NCBI RefSeq assembly: GCF_023715105.1
Contig: NZ_JAMBNO010000006.1
Span: forward strand, 1 to 64,000
Origin: Hydrogenophaga intermedia
GTDB lineage: Bacteria; Pseudomonadota; Gammaproteobacteria; Burkholderiales; Burkholderiaceae_C
Length of the DNA stretch: 64,000 bases
Direction: 5' to 3'
Part shown: positions 18,767 through 27,244 of the stretch, one piece after another
Layout: every line of letters starts with the position of its first letter
Numbering within the stretch: position 1 is the stretch's first letter
Notes under the pieces: generated by a model
Databases searched by the model: none
Told to the model about the DNA's origin: nothing
What the model saw: the letters and a program-made list of their open reading frames with translations, nothing else
Translations under genes and position numbers: made by a program

Positions 18767-19690
18767 TCAAGTTCCCGCAGCCTGCGCCGGGGGCGGGTCG
18801 GCCATCAGTGGTGCGGCCGCCAGGAGTTGCTCCAGCCGCTCGATGCGGTGTCGGTGCAAGGTGGTGATGGCGTAGAAGTTCTCTTGCAGTTGGGTGGAGC
18901 GGCCCACCGTCACCAGCGCACCGGTGCGCAGTTCGTCCTGCACCACCACCTCGGGCAGCACCGTGAGCCAGCCGCTGTCGCGCGCCAGCAGGCGAAGCAT
19001 GGCCATGTCGTCCACCTCGGCCCGCAGGCGCGGCACGACGCCCGCGGCCACGCACAGCGCGTCGAACTGCCCGCGCAAGGCGTGGCGCGGGCCCGGCAGG
19101 GCCAGCTCCAGCCCCTCCAGATCGTCCGGCACGCGCAGGCTGCGGCCTCGCCACGTCCGGGCAGGGCCCACCAGCGAGATGGCCTGGCTGCCCAGGAAGC
19201 GGCAGTGCAGCGGCCGATCCGGATCGGAGGGCACGGCTTCGTTGGCGAGCACCACGTCCAGCTGGTGCTGCTGCAGCCGCGACAGCAGGTCCGCCAGCAG
19301 GCCGGACTCCAGCGACAGGGTGACGGTCGGGTCGGCCAGTAACGGCCGGATCCAGTTCTCCTGGTAGTTGCGCGACATGGTGGCCACGCTGCCGACGCGC
19401 AGGCGGACCATGCCCTCGCTCTGCCCCTGCAGCCGACCCAGCAACTCCTGGCCCAGGCCGAAGATGTTCTCGGCGTAGGACAGCGCCAACTGGCCGGTGT
19501 CCGTGAGCTCCAGCCGCCGCCCGCTGCGCTCGAACAGCGGGCTGCCCAGACGCTCTTCCAGCTGGCGGATCTGCGTCGACAGCGAGGACTGCGACACGTG
19601 CAGTTCCTGTGCCGCGCGCGTGAGTTGGCCGGTGCGGGCGACACGCCAGAAATAGAACAGGTGATGGAAGTTGAGCTGCTCGACCTTCAT
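18767..19690 (-). CDS. LysR-family regulator, probably of dabB-dabA
   Basis: A 307-residue LysR regulator. The N-terminal helix-turn-helix is clear (HHLFYFWRVARTGQLTRAAQ, then SQSSLSTQIRQLEERLG), followed by two effector-binding subdomains. The N-terminus resembles NhaR-type LysR proteins. ATG 19690; the frame runs much further upstream but that part lies opposite dabB and is not coding. It is divergent from dabB across a 96-base region with symmetric elements, so regulation of the carbon-uptake genes by CO2 or a metabolite is likely. Confidence 0.92.
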   Translation of the reverse strand: MKVEQLNFHHLFYFWRVARTGQLTRAAQELHVSQSSLSTQIRQLEERLGSPLFERSGRRLELTDTGQLALSYAENIFGLGQELLGRLQGQSEGMVRLRVGSVATMSRNYQENWIRPLLADPTVTLSLESGLLADLLSRLQQHQLDVVLANEAVPSDPDRPLHCRFLGSQAISLVGPARTWRGRSLRVPDDLEGLELALPGPRHALRGQFDALCVAAGVVPRLRAEVDDMAMLRLLARDSGWLTVLPEVVVQDELRTGALVTVGRSTQLQENFYAITTLHRHRIERLEQLLAAAPLMADPPPAQAAGT

Positions 19691-19786
19691 CGTTCTTATT
19701 TCAGGATGATTTCGTTCTTTACATTGTAATTTACAGAACCTTGGTTGCGCTGCAACATCGCTGCCGTCCTGACCGGAGCGCCACCG
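19691..19786. promoter_or_regulatory. LysR / dabB divergent control region
   Basis: Contains overlapping inverted repeats TTAC-ATT-GTAA (19719-19729) and GTAA-T-TTAC (19726-19734), plus a direct repeat CGTTCTT at 19691-19697 and 19713-19719, spaced 22 bases (two helical turns). The region is AT-rich, unlike the flanking genes, and fits a LysR recognition and activation site. Confidence 0.65.
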
Positions 19787-21307
19787 ATGACCCCTGACAA
19801 CGTTCTGTTTTTTGCCACCGCGCTGCTGCCCCCGCTGCTCATGCTCGCCGCCATGCCCCCTGGGCGGGTCGAGTCGGTCTGGCGCCGCTTCCACTTGTTG
19901 TCCCTGGCGGCGTTGTCGCTGACCCTCGGTGCGCTGGCGCTGCAGCTCGTGGGGGCGCCTGGCGCCGGCGGGCCCTTGCTCCCGGGCCTTGGCGCCACGC
20001 TCGTCGGCGCCTGGGTGGCCGTGCTGGTGCAACTGCTGGGTACCGTCATCGGCGTGTTCTCGTCGCGGTATCTGCAGGGTGAACCGGGGCAGGCGCGCTA
20101 TGTCGCGGCGCTGGCCGGCGTGCTGGGTGCCGTGCACCTGCTTTTGCTGGCGAACCACTGGGTGGTGCTGATCGCAGCCTGGGCCGCGGTCGGGATGGCC
20201 TTGCAGCACCTGCTGTGCTTCTACGCCGATCGGCCGTTTGCGCGGCTGGCGGCCCACAAGAAGCGCGTTGCCGACCGGCTGGCCGACGTGTTGCTGCTGG
20301 CGGCCGCGTTCCTGTCCTGGCGCGAGGTCGGTTCCGGATCGTTGCCCGCCCTGTGGCAACACCTGGAGGCTGGCCCGGCGTCGCTCGCCCTGCAACTTGC
20401 CGCCGTGTGTCTGGCGCTGGCTGTGGTGCTGCGCACCGCGCTGCTGCCGCTGCACGGCTGGCTGATCCAGGTGATGGAGGCGCCGACCCCGGTGTCGGCC
20501 CTGCTGCACGCCGGCGTGGTCAACCTGGGCGGCTTCGTGCTGATCCGCTTCGCCCCCTTGCTCGAAGCCGCACCGCTGGCGCGCTGGCTGCTGGTGGTGA
20601 TGGGCCTGGCCACCGCCTTGCTCGCCGGGCTGGTGATGCTGACGCGGGTGAGCGTCAAGGTGCGGCTGGCCTGGTCCACCGTCGCGCAAATGGGCTTCAT
20701 GGTCATGGAATGCGCGCTCGGGCTCTACACGCTGGCGTTGCTGCACCTGATCGGCCACTCGCTCTACAAGGCCCACACCTTCCTCGCGGCATCGGGTGCG
20801 GTGGAGGAGGCCCGGCTGCGTTCGATGCGCGGCGACGCATCCCCCTCGCTGCAAAGCCTGCTGATTGCGCCGCTGGCAGCCGGCGCCATGGTGTCGTTGC
20901 TGGTGGCCTGGGCGCCACTGCCCGCCTGGCCCTGGTGGTGGAGCGCCGTGCTGGCGCTGGCCTGGGCGCCGCTGCTGTGGACGCCGGCAGCGGCCGCGCC
21001 CGACGCCGCGGAGCGTGCCAGGCGCTGGCTCACGGCCATGGGCCTGGTGGGGCTGCTGGCCACGGTGGCGCTGCTGGGCCACTCCGTTCCCTTTGGCGTG
21101 CAGGACGCGCCTCACACCGCCGCGGGGCTGGTGGCGTCGGCCGGCATGGCGGTTCTCTATGCATGCCTGGCCGCCATGCAGGCCCGCCCGCAGGCGCTGG
21201 CCACCTGGCGCCGCTGGAGCTACGCGGGCTTCTACGTCGACGAATACGCCACACGGGCGGCGTTGCGCTGGTGGCCAGCGCGCTGGATGCCCGCCGCGAA
21301 CGATTGA
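19787..21307 (+). CDS. dabB: DabB, proton-channel-like subunit of inorganic carbon pump
   Basis: A 506-residue NuoL/MrpA-like membrane protein with about 13 helices, including the family core TALLPLHGWLIQVMEAPTPV and SALLHAGVVNLGGFVLIRF, and SLYKAHTFLAASGAV. Followed 22 bases later by dabA, it forms the DAB energy-coupled CO2/bicarbonate accumulation system, in which DabB is thought to conduct cations that drive DabA. ATG 19787 gives the standard N-terminus. A NADH dehydrogenase role is unlikely because no other nuo genes are present. Confidence 0.9.
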   Translation: MTPDNVLFFATALLPPLLMLAAMPPGRVESVWRRFHLLSLAALSLTLGALALQLVGAPGAGGPLLPGLGATLVGAWVAVLVQLLGTVIGVFSSRYLQGEPGQARYVAALAGVLGAVHLLLLANHWVVLIAAWAAVGMALQHLLCFYADRPFARLAAHKKRVADRLADVLLLAAAFLSWREVGSGSLPALWQHLEAGPASLALQLAAVCLALAVVLRTALLPLHGWLIQVMEAPTPVSALLHAGVVNLGGFVLIRFAPLLEAAPLARWLLVVMGLATALLAGLVMLTRVSVKVRLAWSTVAQMGFMVMECALGLYTLALLHLIGHSLYKAHTFLAASGAVEEARLRSMRGDASPSLQSLLIAPLAAGAMVSLLVAWAPLPAWPWWWSAVLALAWAPLLWTPAAAAPDAAERARRWLTAMGLVGLLATVALLGHSVPFGVQDAPHTAAGLVASAGMAVLYACLAAMQARPQALATWRRWSYAGFYVDEYATRAALRWWPARWMPAAND

Positions 21308-21329
21308 CCCGCAACACAAGGACGCACCG

Positions 21330-23897
21330 ATGGAAACCTGGATGACACCGCGCGCCGATGGCGATCGCCTGGCGCAACGGGCGCTGGCGCACCCGCTGCC
21401 CTCAGCCGCGCAGGCCGACTGGAACGAACGCATCGACGCCGCCTGTGCGCAGGCCTGCCGCGCCATCGCACCGGCCTGGCCGCTCGACCAGGCCATTGCG
21501 GTCAACCCGCACTGGGAGCGCGTCGAGCGCAGCGTGCGCAGCGTGGCCGCGCGCATGGCGGTGCTGGGTGGCGTCGCTGTCTTTCCACCGCGCCAGCGGC
21601 TGCGCGAGGCGTGGCATTCAGGGCGCATCACCGAGGCCGATCTCGCCGAGGCGCTGTCGCGACTGGCGCCCGAGCGCGATCACGCTCTCGATGCGGCACA
21701 GGCCATCGCCGCGCTGGGCGCCATGCCCGCGCTGGAACGCCTGCCGCTGTTGATCGACGTGCTCGATGACGACCCGACCGGGCACACCCGGCTGCCGTGG
21801 CGCCAGGCCATCACCCACCAGGTCAGCCAGGTCTGCGCCGCTTACTTCGATGAACACCAGGCCGACTGGGCGCCAGAGCGCCGCGGCGGCCTGTATGCCT
21901 TCTGGCGCGACACGCTCACCCACGACCACGGCATCGGCCATCTGATGGGCTTGCCCCACATTGCCCGCGGCCTGGCCGCCTTGCCCGCCACCCGCGAGGA
22001 CGCGGAGCGCTGGGTGTTGCGCCGCCTCGGTCTGCCCGAGGCCTGCTGGGCCGACTACCTCGAGGCGGTGCTGCTCACCGTGAACGGCTGGGCTTCGTGG
22101 TGTGCTTACCTGGGCTGGCAGGCACGCCTGGCAGGTGGCGATGACGGCCACCTGCGCGACCTGCTGGCGATCCGCCTCGCCTGGGGCGCCATCCTGCTGG
22201 AATGCCGCGACGACGCGGCGGCCCAGCGGGCCTTTGCCGCGCTGCAGGCGCGCTGGGCCCTCGCACCCGCACTGCTGGCGCAGGCCGAACACGCGCTGCG
22301 GGTGGACGAGGTCTGGCAGCTCGCTTTCGAGATCGGCTATCAGCGCGGCCTTGTGCAGCGGCTGGCGGCGGTGGCGCCACTTGCACCCGCAGCCCATGAA
22401 ACGCCGGCGGTGGAGGTGCAGGCGGCCTTCTGCATCGACGTGCGCAGCGAGCCGCTGCGCCGGGCGATCGAGTCGGTCTGGCCCGCCGTGCAGACCATCG
22501 GTTTCGCGGGCTTCTTTGGCCTGCCCGTGGCGTACACCCCGCTGGCCACATCCGCGCGCCGGCCACAACTCCCCGGCCTGCTGGCGCCCGCTGCGGAGGT
22601 GACCGACCGCGTGGCCGACACGGTGGCGGACTTCGGCCCGCAGGGCGATGCGCTGCAGTGGCAAGCGCAGCGGGCCCGGCTGGGCCGCTTCTCGCGCACG
22701 GCCCAATGGGGGGCGGGGAGTCGCTGGCCCGGCGCGGCGTTCTCGTACGTGGAGTCGGTGGGCGCGGGCTACCTGGGCAAATTGGGGCAGTGGTTGCGTC
22801 CGTCGGCCGCGCCGCGCGCATCGCTGGATGGCGAGGGTCTGCCCCCGCGCTATCGCGCCGTGTGCCGCCCCACGCTGGCGGGGCTGGACCTGTCGGCCAA
22901 GGTCGAGCTTGCCGCCCGTGTGCTGCACGCGATGGGGCTGGACCGCGGCCTCGCGCCCCTGGTGCTGTTCGTCGGGCACGGCAGCCAGAGCGCCAACAAC
23001 GCGCAGGCCGCCGCGCTGGATTGCGGCGCCTGCTGCGGCCAGAGCGGCGAGGTCAATGCCCGGGCGCTGGCCGGGTTGCTCAACGAGCCCGCGGTGCGGG
23101 AGGGCTTGCGCCAGCGCGGTATTGCCGTGCCGGCCGACACGGCCTTTGTGGCGGCATTGCACAACACCACCACCGACGAGATCGAACCCTTCGACCTCGA
23201 CCTGCAGGACGAGGCGGCCCGCACGCGCTGGTTGCGGCTGCAGACGGCTCTTCAGCACGCTGGCGACCAGGTGCGCCGCCTGCGCGCCAGCTCGCTCGGC
23301 CTCGATCCGCGCGCACCGCACGCCACCTTGCTGGACCAGCTGCGCCGCCGCGCCAACGACGGCGCACAGACCCGGCCCGAGTGGGGCCTGGCGGGCAACG
23401 CGGCCTTTCTGATCGCGCCGCGCGCGCGCAGCCTGGGTGCCGTGCTGGACGGGCGCGCCTTCCTGCACGACTACGACGCAACCAACGACCCGGATGGCAG
23501 CGTCCTTGAGCTGCTCATGACCGCGCCCATGCTGGTGACGCACTGGATCAACTGGCAGTACCACGCCTCCACCTGCGATCCGCAGCGCCTGGGCAGCGGC
23601 AACAAGCTGCTGCACAACGTCGTCGGTGGTCGCATTGGTGTGTTCGAGGGCAACGGCGGTGACCTGCGTATCGGCCTGGCGCGCCAGTCGTTGCACGATG
23701 GCGAGCGCTGGCTGCACGAGCCACTGCGTCTGACGGTGGTGATCGATGCCGCGGCCGATGCCATCGAACGCGTGATCGGCCGCCACGAGGTGGTGCGCCG
23801 CCTGGTGGACAACGGCTGGCTGCACCTGTGGCGTTTCACCGCCAACGGTGGGGTGGCCCGGTACGAACGAGGCGTGTGGCGCGCGGTTGAAGGCTGA
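21330..23897 (+). CDS. dabA: DabA, zinc carbonic-anhydrase-like subunit (DUF2309/UPF0753)
   Basis: An 855-residue DabA. Zinc ligands known from the Halothiobacillus protein (C351, D353, H524, C539) are present with the same spacing here: Cys368, Asp370, His550 and Cys565. The segments FCIDVRSEPLRRA, VGHGSQSANN and LDCGACCG surround them. The C-terminal LVTHWINWQYHASTCDP and GSGNKLLHNVVGG are diagnostic. It sits on the inner membrane with DabB and converts CO2 to bicarbonate vectorially. ATG 21330 is 22 bases after dabB. Some autotrophic Hydrogenophaga relatives carry such genes. Confidence 0.95.
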   Translation: METWMTPRADGDRLAQRALAHPLPSAAQADWNERIDAACAQACRAIAPAWPLDQAIAVNPHWERVERSVRSVAARMAVLGGVAVFPPRQRLREAWHSGRITEADLAEALSRLAPERDHALDAAQAIAALGAMPALERLPLLIDVLDDDPTGHTRLPWRQAITHQVSQVCAAYFDEHQADWAPERRGGLYAFWRDTLTHDHGIGHLMGLPHIARGLAALPATREDAERWVLRRLGLPEACWADYLEAVLLTVNGWASWCAYLGWQARLAGGDDGHLRDLLAIRLAWGAILLECRDDAAAQRAFAALQARWALAPALLAQAEHALRVDEVWQLAFEIGYQRGLVQRLAAVAPLAPAAHETPAVEVQAAFCIDVRSEPLRRAIESVWPAVQTIGFAGFFGLPVAYTPLATSARRPQLPGLLAPAAEVTDRVADTVADFGPQGDALQWQAQRARLGRFSRTAQWGAGSRWPGAAFSYVESVGAGYLGKLGQWLRPSAAPRASLDGEGLPPRYRAVCRPTLAGLDLSAKVELAARVLHAMGLDRGLAPLVLFVGHGSQSANNAQAAALDCGACCGQSGEVNARALAGLLNEPAVREGLRQRGIAVPADTAFVAALHNTTTDEIEPFDLDLQDEAARTRWLRLQTALQHAGDQVRRLRASSLGLDPRAPHATLLDQLRRRANDGAQTRPEWGLAGNAAFLIAPRARSLGAVLDGRAFLHDYDATNDPDGSVLELLMTAPMLVTHWINWQYHASTCDPQRLGSGNKLLHNVVGGRIGVFEGNGGDLRIGLARQSLHDGERWLHEPLRLTVVIDAAADAIERVIGRHEVVRRLVDNGWLHLWRFTANGGVARYERGVWRAVEG

Positions 23898-23924
23898 GCG
23901 CGAAACGGGGCCCCGGCCACGGGT

Positions 23925-23971
23925 TGGCCTGCCCGGAGGGACTCGAACCCCCGACCTGCTGCTTAGAAGGC
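23925..23971 (-). tRNA. tRNA-Arg (TCT) 3' half, remnant at an integration site
   Basis: Read on the minus strand, bases 23971 down to 23925 give the anticodon loop CTTCTAA (anticodon TCT), the 3' anticodon stem GCAGC, a short variable loop, T arm GGGGG-TTCGAGT-CCCTC, acceptor strand CGGGCAG, discriminator G and encoded CCA. The 5' half is missing: the bases that should pair with the anticodon stem diverge at about 23970. This is what remains of a tRNA gene displaced when an element brought its own 3' copy. The intact tRNA should lie at the far end of the element; I did not see it in this window. Confidence 0.85.
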
Positions 23972-24061
23972 CAAAAATCCAGGCTTTCTAAGCCGTTGAT
24001 CTGTCTAAAGTTTTCGGCATTTCGGCCGAAATTCGAGGTCAACGGGGACAATTTGGGGACA
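23925..24061. other. Probable attachment site and integrase arm-site region
   Basis: Besides the tRNA 3' half, the stretch before the integrase has an imperfect inverted repeat GCTTAGAAGGCC / GGCTTTCTAAGC (23961-23992, 11 of 12 paired), a perfect 14-bp palindrome ATTTCGGCCGAAAT (24019-24032) and an 11-base-spaced direct repeat GGGGACA at 24044 and 24055. These fit crossover core, accessory and arm-type integrase sites. Confidence 0.6.
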
Positions 24062-24108
24062 GTTCGCAGTATGAAATTCAGTGCGACCGCATCGAAGAGG
24101 GGCCTTTC

Positions 24109-25257
24109 ATGGCCTCGGTGAAGCAGCGTCTCAGCGGGACTTGGCAAGCAAAGGTCCGTCGCCTGGGGTTCCCCGATCAGTCCAAGACGTTCGCGCGAAA
24201 GACCGACGCGGAAGCGTGGGCGAGGGCGGTTGAGCGGGAAATGGACGTGGGCAGTTTTGTTTCGAGGAACAAGGCAGAGAACACCACGTTCGGCGAGGCC
24301 GTCGATCGCTACCTGGCTGAGGTCGTGCCCAAGTTTCGGGCGCAGCGTCAGCCCACCAGCATGTTGCTCAAGTTGAAAGAGCGTTTCGGCGAGTACTCGC
24401 TGGTGGCCATCCAGCCATCGATGCTCGCGGCCTATCGTGACGAGCGGCTTCGAGCCGTTGGTCCCCAGACCGTGACCCACGAGCTGGGGCTGGTCAACCG
24501 GGTCTTTAAAGCCTGCCAACTCGATTGGGGCATCCCGCTGCCGCAGGGCATCCCGACGGCGGGCATTCGTAAGCCCAAGTTGCCGCCCGGCCGAGATCGA
24601 CGCCTGGAGGGTGACGAGGAGGCGATCCTGCTGCGGTCGCTCGGTCAATTGGGAACTCCCTGGATGAAGGCTGCTTTCGTTCTGGCCGTTGAAACGGCAG
24701 CACGAAGGAGCGAACTGCTTTCCCTGGCCTGGCAGGAGGTTGACCTGACGAGGCGTGTCGCTCGCATTCGAGGGGTCGATGGTCGCGCCACGAAGAACGA
24801 CCAGCGCTACCGCGATGTGCCGCTGTCCACGCGAGCGGTGGCGACACTGGCTCAACTGCCGCGTTCAACGACCGGTCGGGTGCTGCCCATCACCGCGGAT
24901 GCGCTCGACTCGGCCTGGGATCGCCTGATCGCCCGATGCCGGCGCGAGCACGTTCATGGCGTTCTCACCAGGAAGCTCGAAGAACAGGGGATCGACGCGG
25001 CACGAGAGATTCGGGCCTTGGTCTACAAGAAGCGGGCCCCGCTGGACATGACGCTGAAGCTGCTCGCAGAAGTCGAGCGGATGGAGATTCGGTTCCTGGA
25101 TCTGCATTGGCATGACCTTCGGCACGAAGCGGTCTCGCGCTTGGCCGAGCGCCTGCAAATGCACGAACTGATGAAGGTCACGGGGCAGAAGACCGCCAAG
25201 ATGGTCGCTCGCTACTACCACCCACGTGCCGAGGACCTTGCTGCGAAGCTGGGCTAG
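24109..25257 (+). CDS. int: Tyrosine recombinase / integrase
   Basis: A 382-residue phage-type integrase beginning with an arm-binding domain (MASVKQRLSGTWQAKVRRLG) and a SAM-like core-binding domain at about 60-150. Catalytic residues: Arg199 (ARRSEL), a Lys near 229, His335 and Arg338 (HDLRHE), Tyr369 (ARYYH). The position usually held by the second His/Trp (GH) is Gln360. An unusual insertion of about 50 residues (280-328) precedes HDLRHE. It starts 138 bases from the tRNA remnant, transcribed inward, and marks the left end of the element. Confidence 0.92.
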   Translation: MASVKQRLSGTWQAKVRRLGFPDQSKTFARKTDAEAWARAVEREMDVGSFVSRNKAENTTFGEAVDRYLAEVVPKFRAQRQPTSMLLKLKERFGEYSLVAIQPSMLAAYRDERLRAVGPQTVTHELGLVNRVFKACQLDWGIPLPQGIPTAGIRKPKLPPGRDRRLEGDEEAILLRSLGQLGTPWMKAAFVLAVETAARRSELLSLAWQEVDLTRRVARIRGVDGRATKNDQRYRDVPLSTRAVATLAQLPRSTTGRVLPITADALDSAWDRLIARCRREHVHGVLTRKLEEQGIDAAREIRALVYKKRAPLDMTLKLLAEVERMEIRFLDLHWHDLRHEAVSRLAERLQMHELMKVTGQKTAKMVARYYHPRAEDLAAKLG

Positions 25258-25358
25258 CTAGATGCGTGCCTTGCGGAGACTGAAGCTCATTGAATGGCGC
25301 CTTCCAAATAGAATGAACGACCTCTGTGTGACAGTGGACCTCAACCTCGAAAGATCTC

Positions 25359-25514
25359 ATGTCTGCGGCGGACTACCTCAAGCTCTTCATGCTCTTTGGC
25401 ATCGCGATCGGCATCGTGCTGAATCGGCGGTTGGCGCGATCGAGCGTCGCGCTTCGAATCGCGAACAAGCGCTACGTTGACCAAACCGATCGCATGTTTG
25501 CTCTGAAAGACTGA
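25359..25514 (+). CDS. Small single-pass membrane protein, unknown
   Basis: A 51-codon frame (MSAADYLKLFMLFGIAIGIV...) with one hydrophobic helix at residues 6-22, then a basic amphipathic tail rich in Arg. It lies about 100 bases after the integrase on the same strand, with GAAAGATCT in front of the ATG as a weak ribosome site. Codon use and amino-acid pattern look natural, unlike the longer overlapping frame at 25262-25480. Function unknown. Confidence 0.45.
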   Translation: MSAADYLKLFMLFGIAIGIVLNRRLARSSVALRIANKRYVDQTDRMFALKD

Positions 25515-25625
25515 GCGGTGCCGAGAGCACGAAAGGCGTGCTCCTCGGATTGCCGTGAGGATTTGCGCGCGATTTCGCGGTGCGCTTCCCATCCGCAGGA
25601 AATGGATCCTGGCTAGGAGGCGGAT

Positions 25626-25970
25626 TTATGTATGGGACCATTGAGGCAGAGGCTCCCCACGGCTCAAGGCGAGCATCGAGCGCGAAGCCAGCTTCATGAA
25701 TTTGAGGGTTTGCCACATCGTGCTGGGCTTTGAGACATCCCTCAGGCCGAGGTCGTCCACCATGCGCTCCAGTTCCGGATCCAAATACTCGGCGTACCGC
25801 CACTCGGGCACGTCCATCTGAGGTTCCACTTGGCGCAGCCGCATCTTGAGCAGATCGCGACCAAACGCTGTGGCGAGGAGCCAGTGCGGTGAAGTCCTTG
25901 CGGAAGGCTCCGGGGTGAAGTTTTCACGGAAACCTGCCGCGGTCAGGGTGGACTCTTTCAGGTCGGTCAT
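25626..25970 (-). CDS. Hypothetical protein, 114 aa
   Basis: An acidic, soluble-looking 114-residue protein (MTDLKESTLTAAGFRENFTP) with a helical middle (FGRDLLKMRLRQVEPQMDVP). I recognise no family. The start ATG at 25970 gives a natural N-terminus, and the overlapping frames in the region are poor. It lies inside the integrated element with no neighbour close enough to form an operon. An element-encoded accessory role is the most one can say. Confidence 0.55.
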   Translation of the reverse strand: MTDLKESTLTAAGFRENFTPEPSARTSPHWLLATAFGRDLLKMRLRQVEPQMDVPEWRYAEYLDPELERMVDDLGLRDVSKPSTMWQTLKFMKLASRSMLALSRGEPLPQWSHT

Positions 25971-26040
25971 CTTCTGGCCTCATGTCTGATGGGATGACTA
26001 CCAGCCTCGCACGGCTGCTCGTGATGTCAATGGTCACCAC

Positions 26041-26068
26041 AAAAGAAAAGGACCGGCGCGCCGGACCT
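26041..26068 (-). terminator. Rho-independent terminator
   Basis: On the minus strand, AGG-T-CCGGC-GC-GCCGG-T-CCT forms a stem with one T-T mismatch and is followed by TTTTCTTTT. It terminates the minus-strand genes that end at 26213 and possibly 26089. Confidence 0.8.
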
Positions 26069-26088
26069 CTCTATTGCAGCAATGGCTA

Positions 26089-26181
26089 CTAGACGGTGGG
26101 CAAGAGCGCCATGGGCGAACCGATGCGCTCCAGGGCGAGCGCGATCGACGCCGACCGCGCATCAGCCACAGGCTTGCTCAT
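26089..26181 (-). CDS. Possible 30-residue peptide before a terminator
   Basis: The frame MSKPVADARSASIALALERI... ends in TAG at 26089, about 20 bases before the terminator, exactly where a last gene would end. The frame is open up to 26334 but that part overlaps the better candidate at 26213-26467. No good ribosome site is visible. Could be non-coding 3' UTR. Confidence 0.25.
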   Translation of the reverse strand: MSKPVADARSASIALALERIGSPMALLPTV

Positions 26182-26212
26182 GCGTGGAGCCGGCTCGGAT
26201 CGACGGACTGAC

Positions 26213-26467
26213 TCAGTAACCCGCACTTGCGAGGTGTAGAGCGCCGGAATGAAGGGCGAGCCAATAGCCATAGCCCTCAATCGAAGCGACCGTACCCGCG
26301 GGGTGTGCGAGCAAGGCGCGCGAGACAAGCTCACTGGTTTCCATCAAGCGAGTGAACGCTTGTGCCTCGTCTGCGTGCTCGCTGTATCGGCGTTGTGCTT
26401 TGTGCAGCTTGTAGCCGCGTTCGTCGGCGACTTTGGAGAGTGGAGGGCGGGGGAGGTTTGATGACAT
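26213..26467 (-). CDS. Hypothetical protein, 84 aa
   Basis: An 84-residue protein starting MSSNLPRPPLSKVADERGYK. ATG 26467 follows AGGAA and is preferred over the frame's far-upstream start at 26590, whose translation looks random. Residues 20-50 are helical and charged; the C-terminus GTVASIEGYGYWLALHSGAL is more hydrophobic. No family recognised. A terminator lies about 150 bases downstream. Confidence 0.5.
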   Translation of the reverse strand: MSSNLPRPPLSKVADERGYKLHKAQRRYSEHADEAQAFTRLMETSELVSRALLAHPAGTVASIEGYGYWLALHSGALHLASAGY

Positions 26468-26842
26468 CGAAAGTTCCTGTTGTGCTTTCAAGCTACAAGA
26501 GGAACCCTCGAAGTCAAGGCGACCGCGGTCGATAAAGCCTGGCGTGTGCGCGCCGTTCGTTGCCATCTTCGGCCGCTCGTACGATCGCATCGAGGAATGA
26601 GGAATGCGCCACGCGAATCGAAGGTGCGAAAGGCCGCACGGGAGCCTTCATTTGCGCTAAGTCATCGAGAATCGAGGGCCAAGGAAACAGCTCCTATGCC
26701 CTTGACACACGCGCACCACGCATCAAGCACCCACGATCTCCACGTCGACTTCGCTGACAGCCTCCCGGCGAGTGGGCAACGAGTCAACGAACATCCCGCT
26801 GAAGAACGTTGCCAGCCCCAGGATCAGGTGGCCCGACAGGCG

Positions 26843-27226
26843 ATGCATCGACATGCCCTGCGCGATGTCCTCACGCGAACCGCCGTGATCGAGGCCATCC
26901 TGCAGAGTGAGTTCAAGGGCAAAGGGCGCGGCATCCACAGCAAAGTGGCGTCCAGCGCCCATCCCATACCGCCGGAGCTTGCCGCGCGATTGCGCTACAT
27001 CGGAGCCGTGCGCAACAAGGCGGCGTACGAGCCGACGTTCGCGATTCCAGACCGAGCCAACTTCATTGTCATGTGCGACGAGGCAGCATCGGAATTGGTG
27101 CTTCTGTCGGGGCGCTATCGCAACCGCGTCGAAGTGGGATGTGGGCTACGACGCAGCCTTTTCAAGCTGGTAGCCGCGATATGGAGTGACGCTCGATTGA
27201 GCCGACGAAACGCCCTTGCTCGGTAA
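26843..27226 (+). CDS. DUF4145-like protein, probably partial
   Basis: The 127-residue stretch from ATG 26843 contains TRTAVIEAILQSEFKGKGRG followed by IPPELAARLRYIGAVRNKAA. The second part resembles the C-terminal half of DUF4145-type domains (helix, then a short loop, then LRxIRNxAAHE), which are often attached to restriction or defence proteins. The expected N-terminal part is missing; the frame is open back to 26480, but that translation looks non-coding. Most likely a fragment left by rearrangement in the element. A small minus-strand frame at 26723-26854 overlaps and is an alternative. Confidence 0.4.
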   Translation: MHRHALRDVLTRTAVIEAILQSEFKGKGRGIHSKVASSAHPIPPELAARLRYIGAVRNKAAYEPTFAIPDRANFIVMCDEAASELVLLSGRYRNRVEVGCGLRRSLFKLVAAIWSDARLSRRNALAR

Positions 27227-27244
27227 ACGGCGATCGTGTTTGTT

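Noticed and set aside
19787-21307. NADH dehydrogenase subunit L (nuoL)
   Set aside because: The NuoL-like protein is directly followed by a DUF2309/DabA gene and no other nuo genes, so DabB is the better call.
18767-21631. 954-codon minus-strand frame that includes the LysR gene
   Set aside because: Only the last 307 codons are a LysR; the rest lies antisense to dabB and is not protein-like.
26723-26854. Small minus-strand membrane peptide (MHRLSGHLILGLATFF...)
   Set aside because: It overlaps the DUF4145-like frame and has no ribosome site; left as an alternative only.
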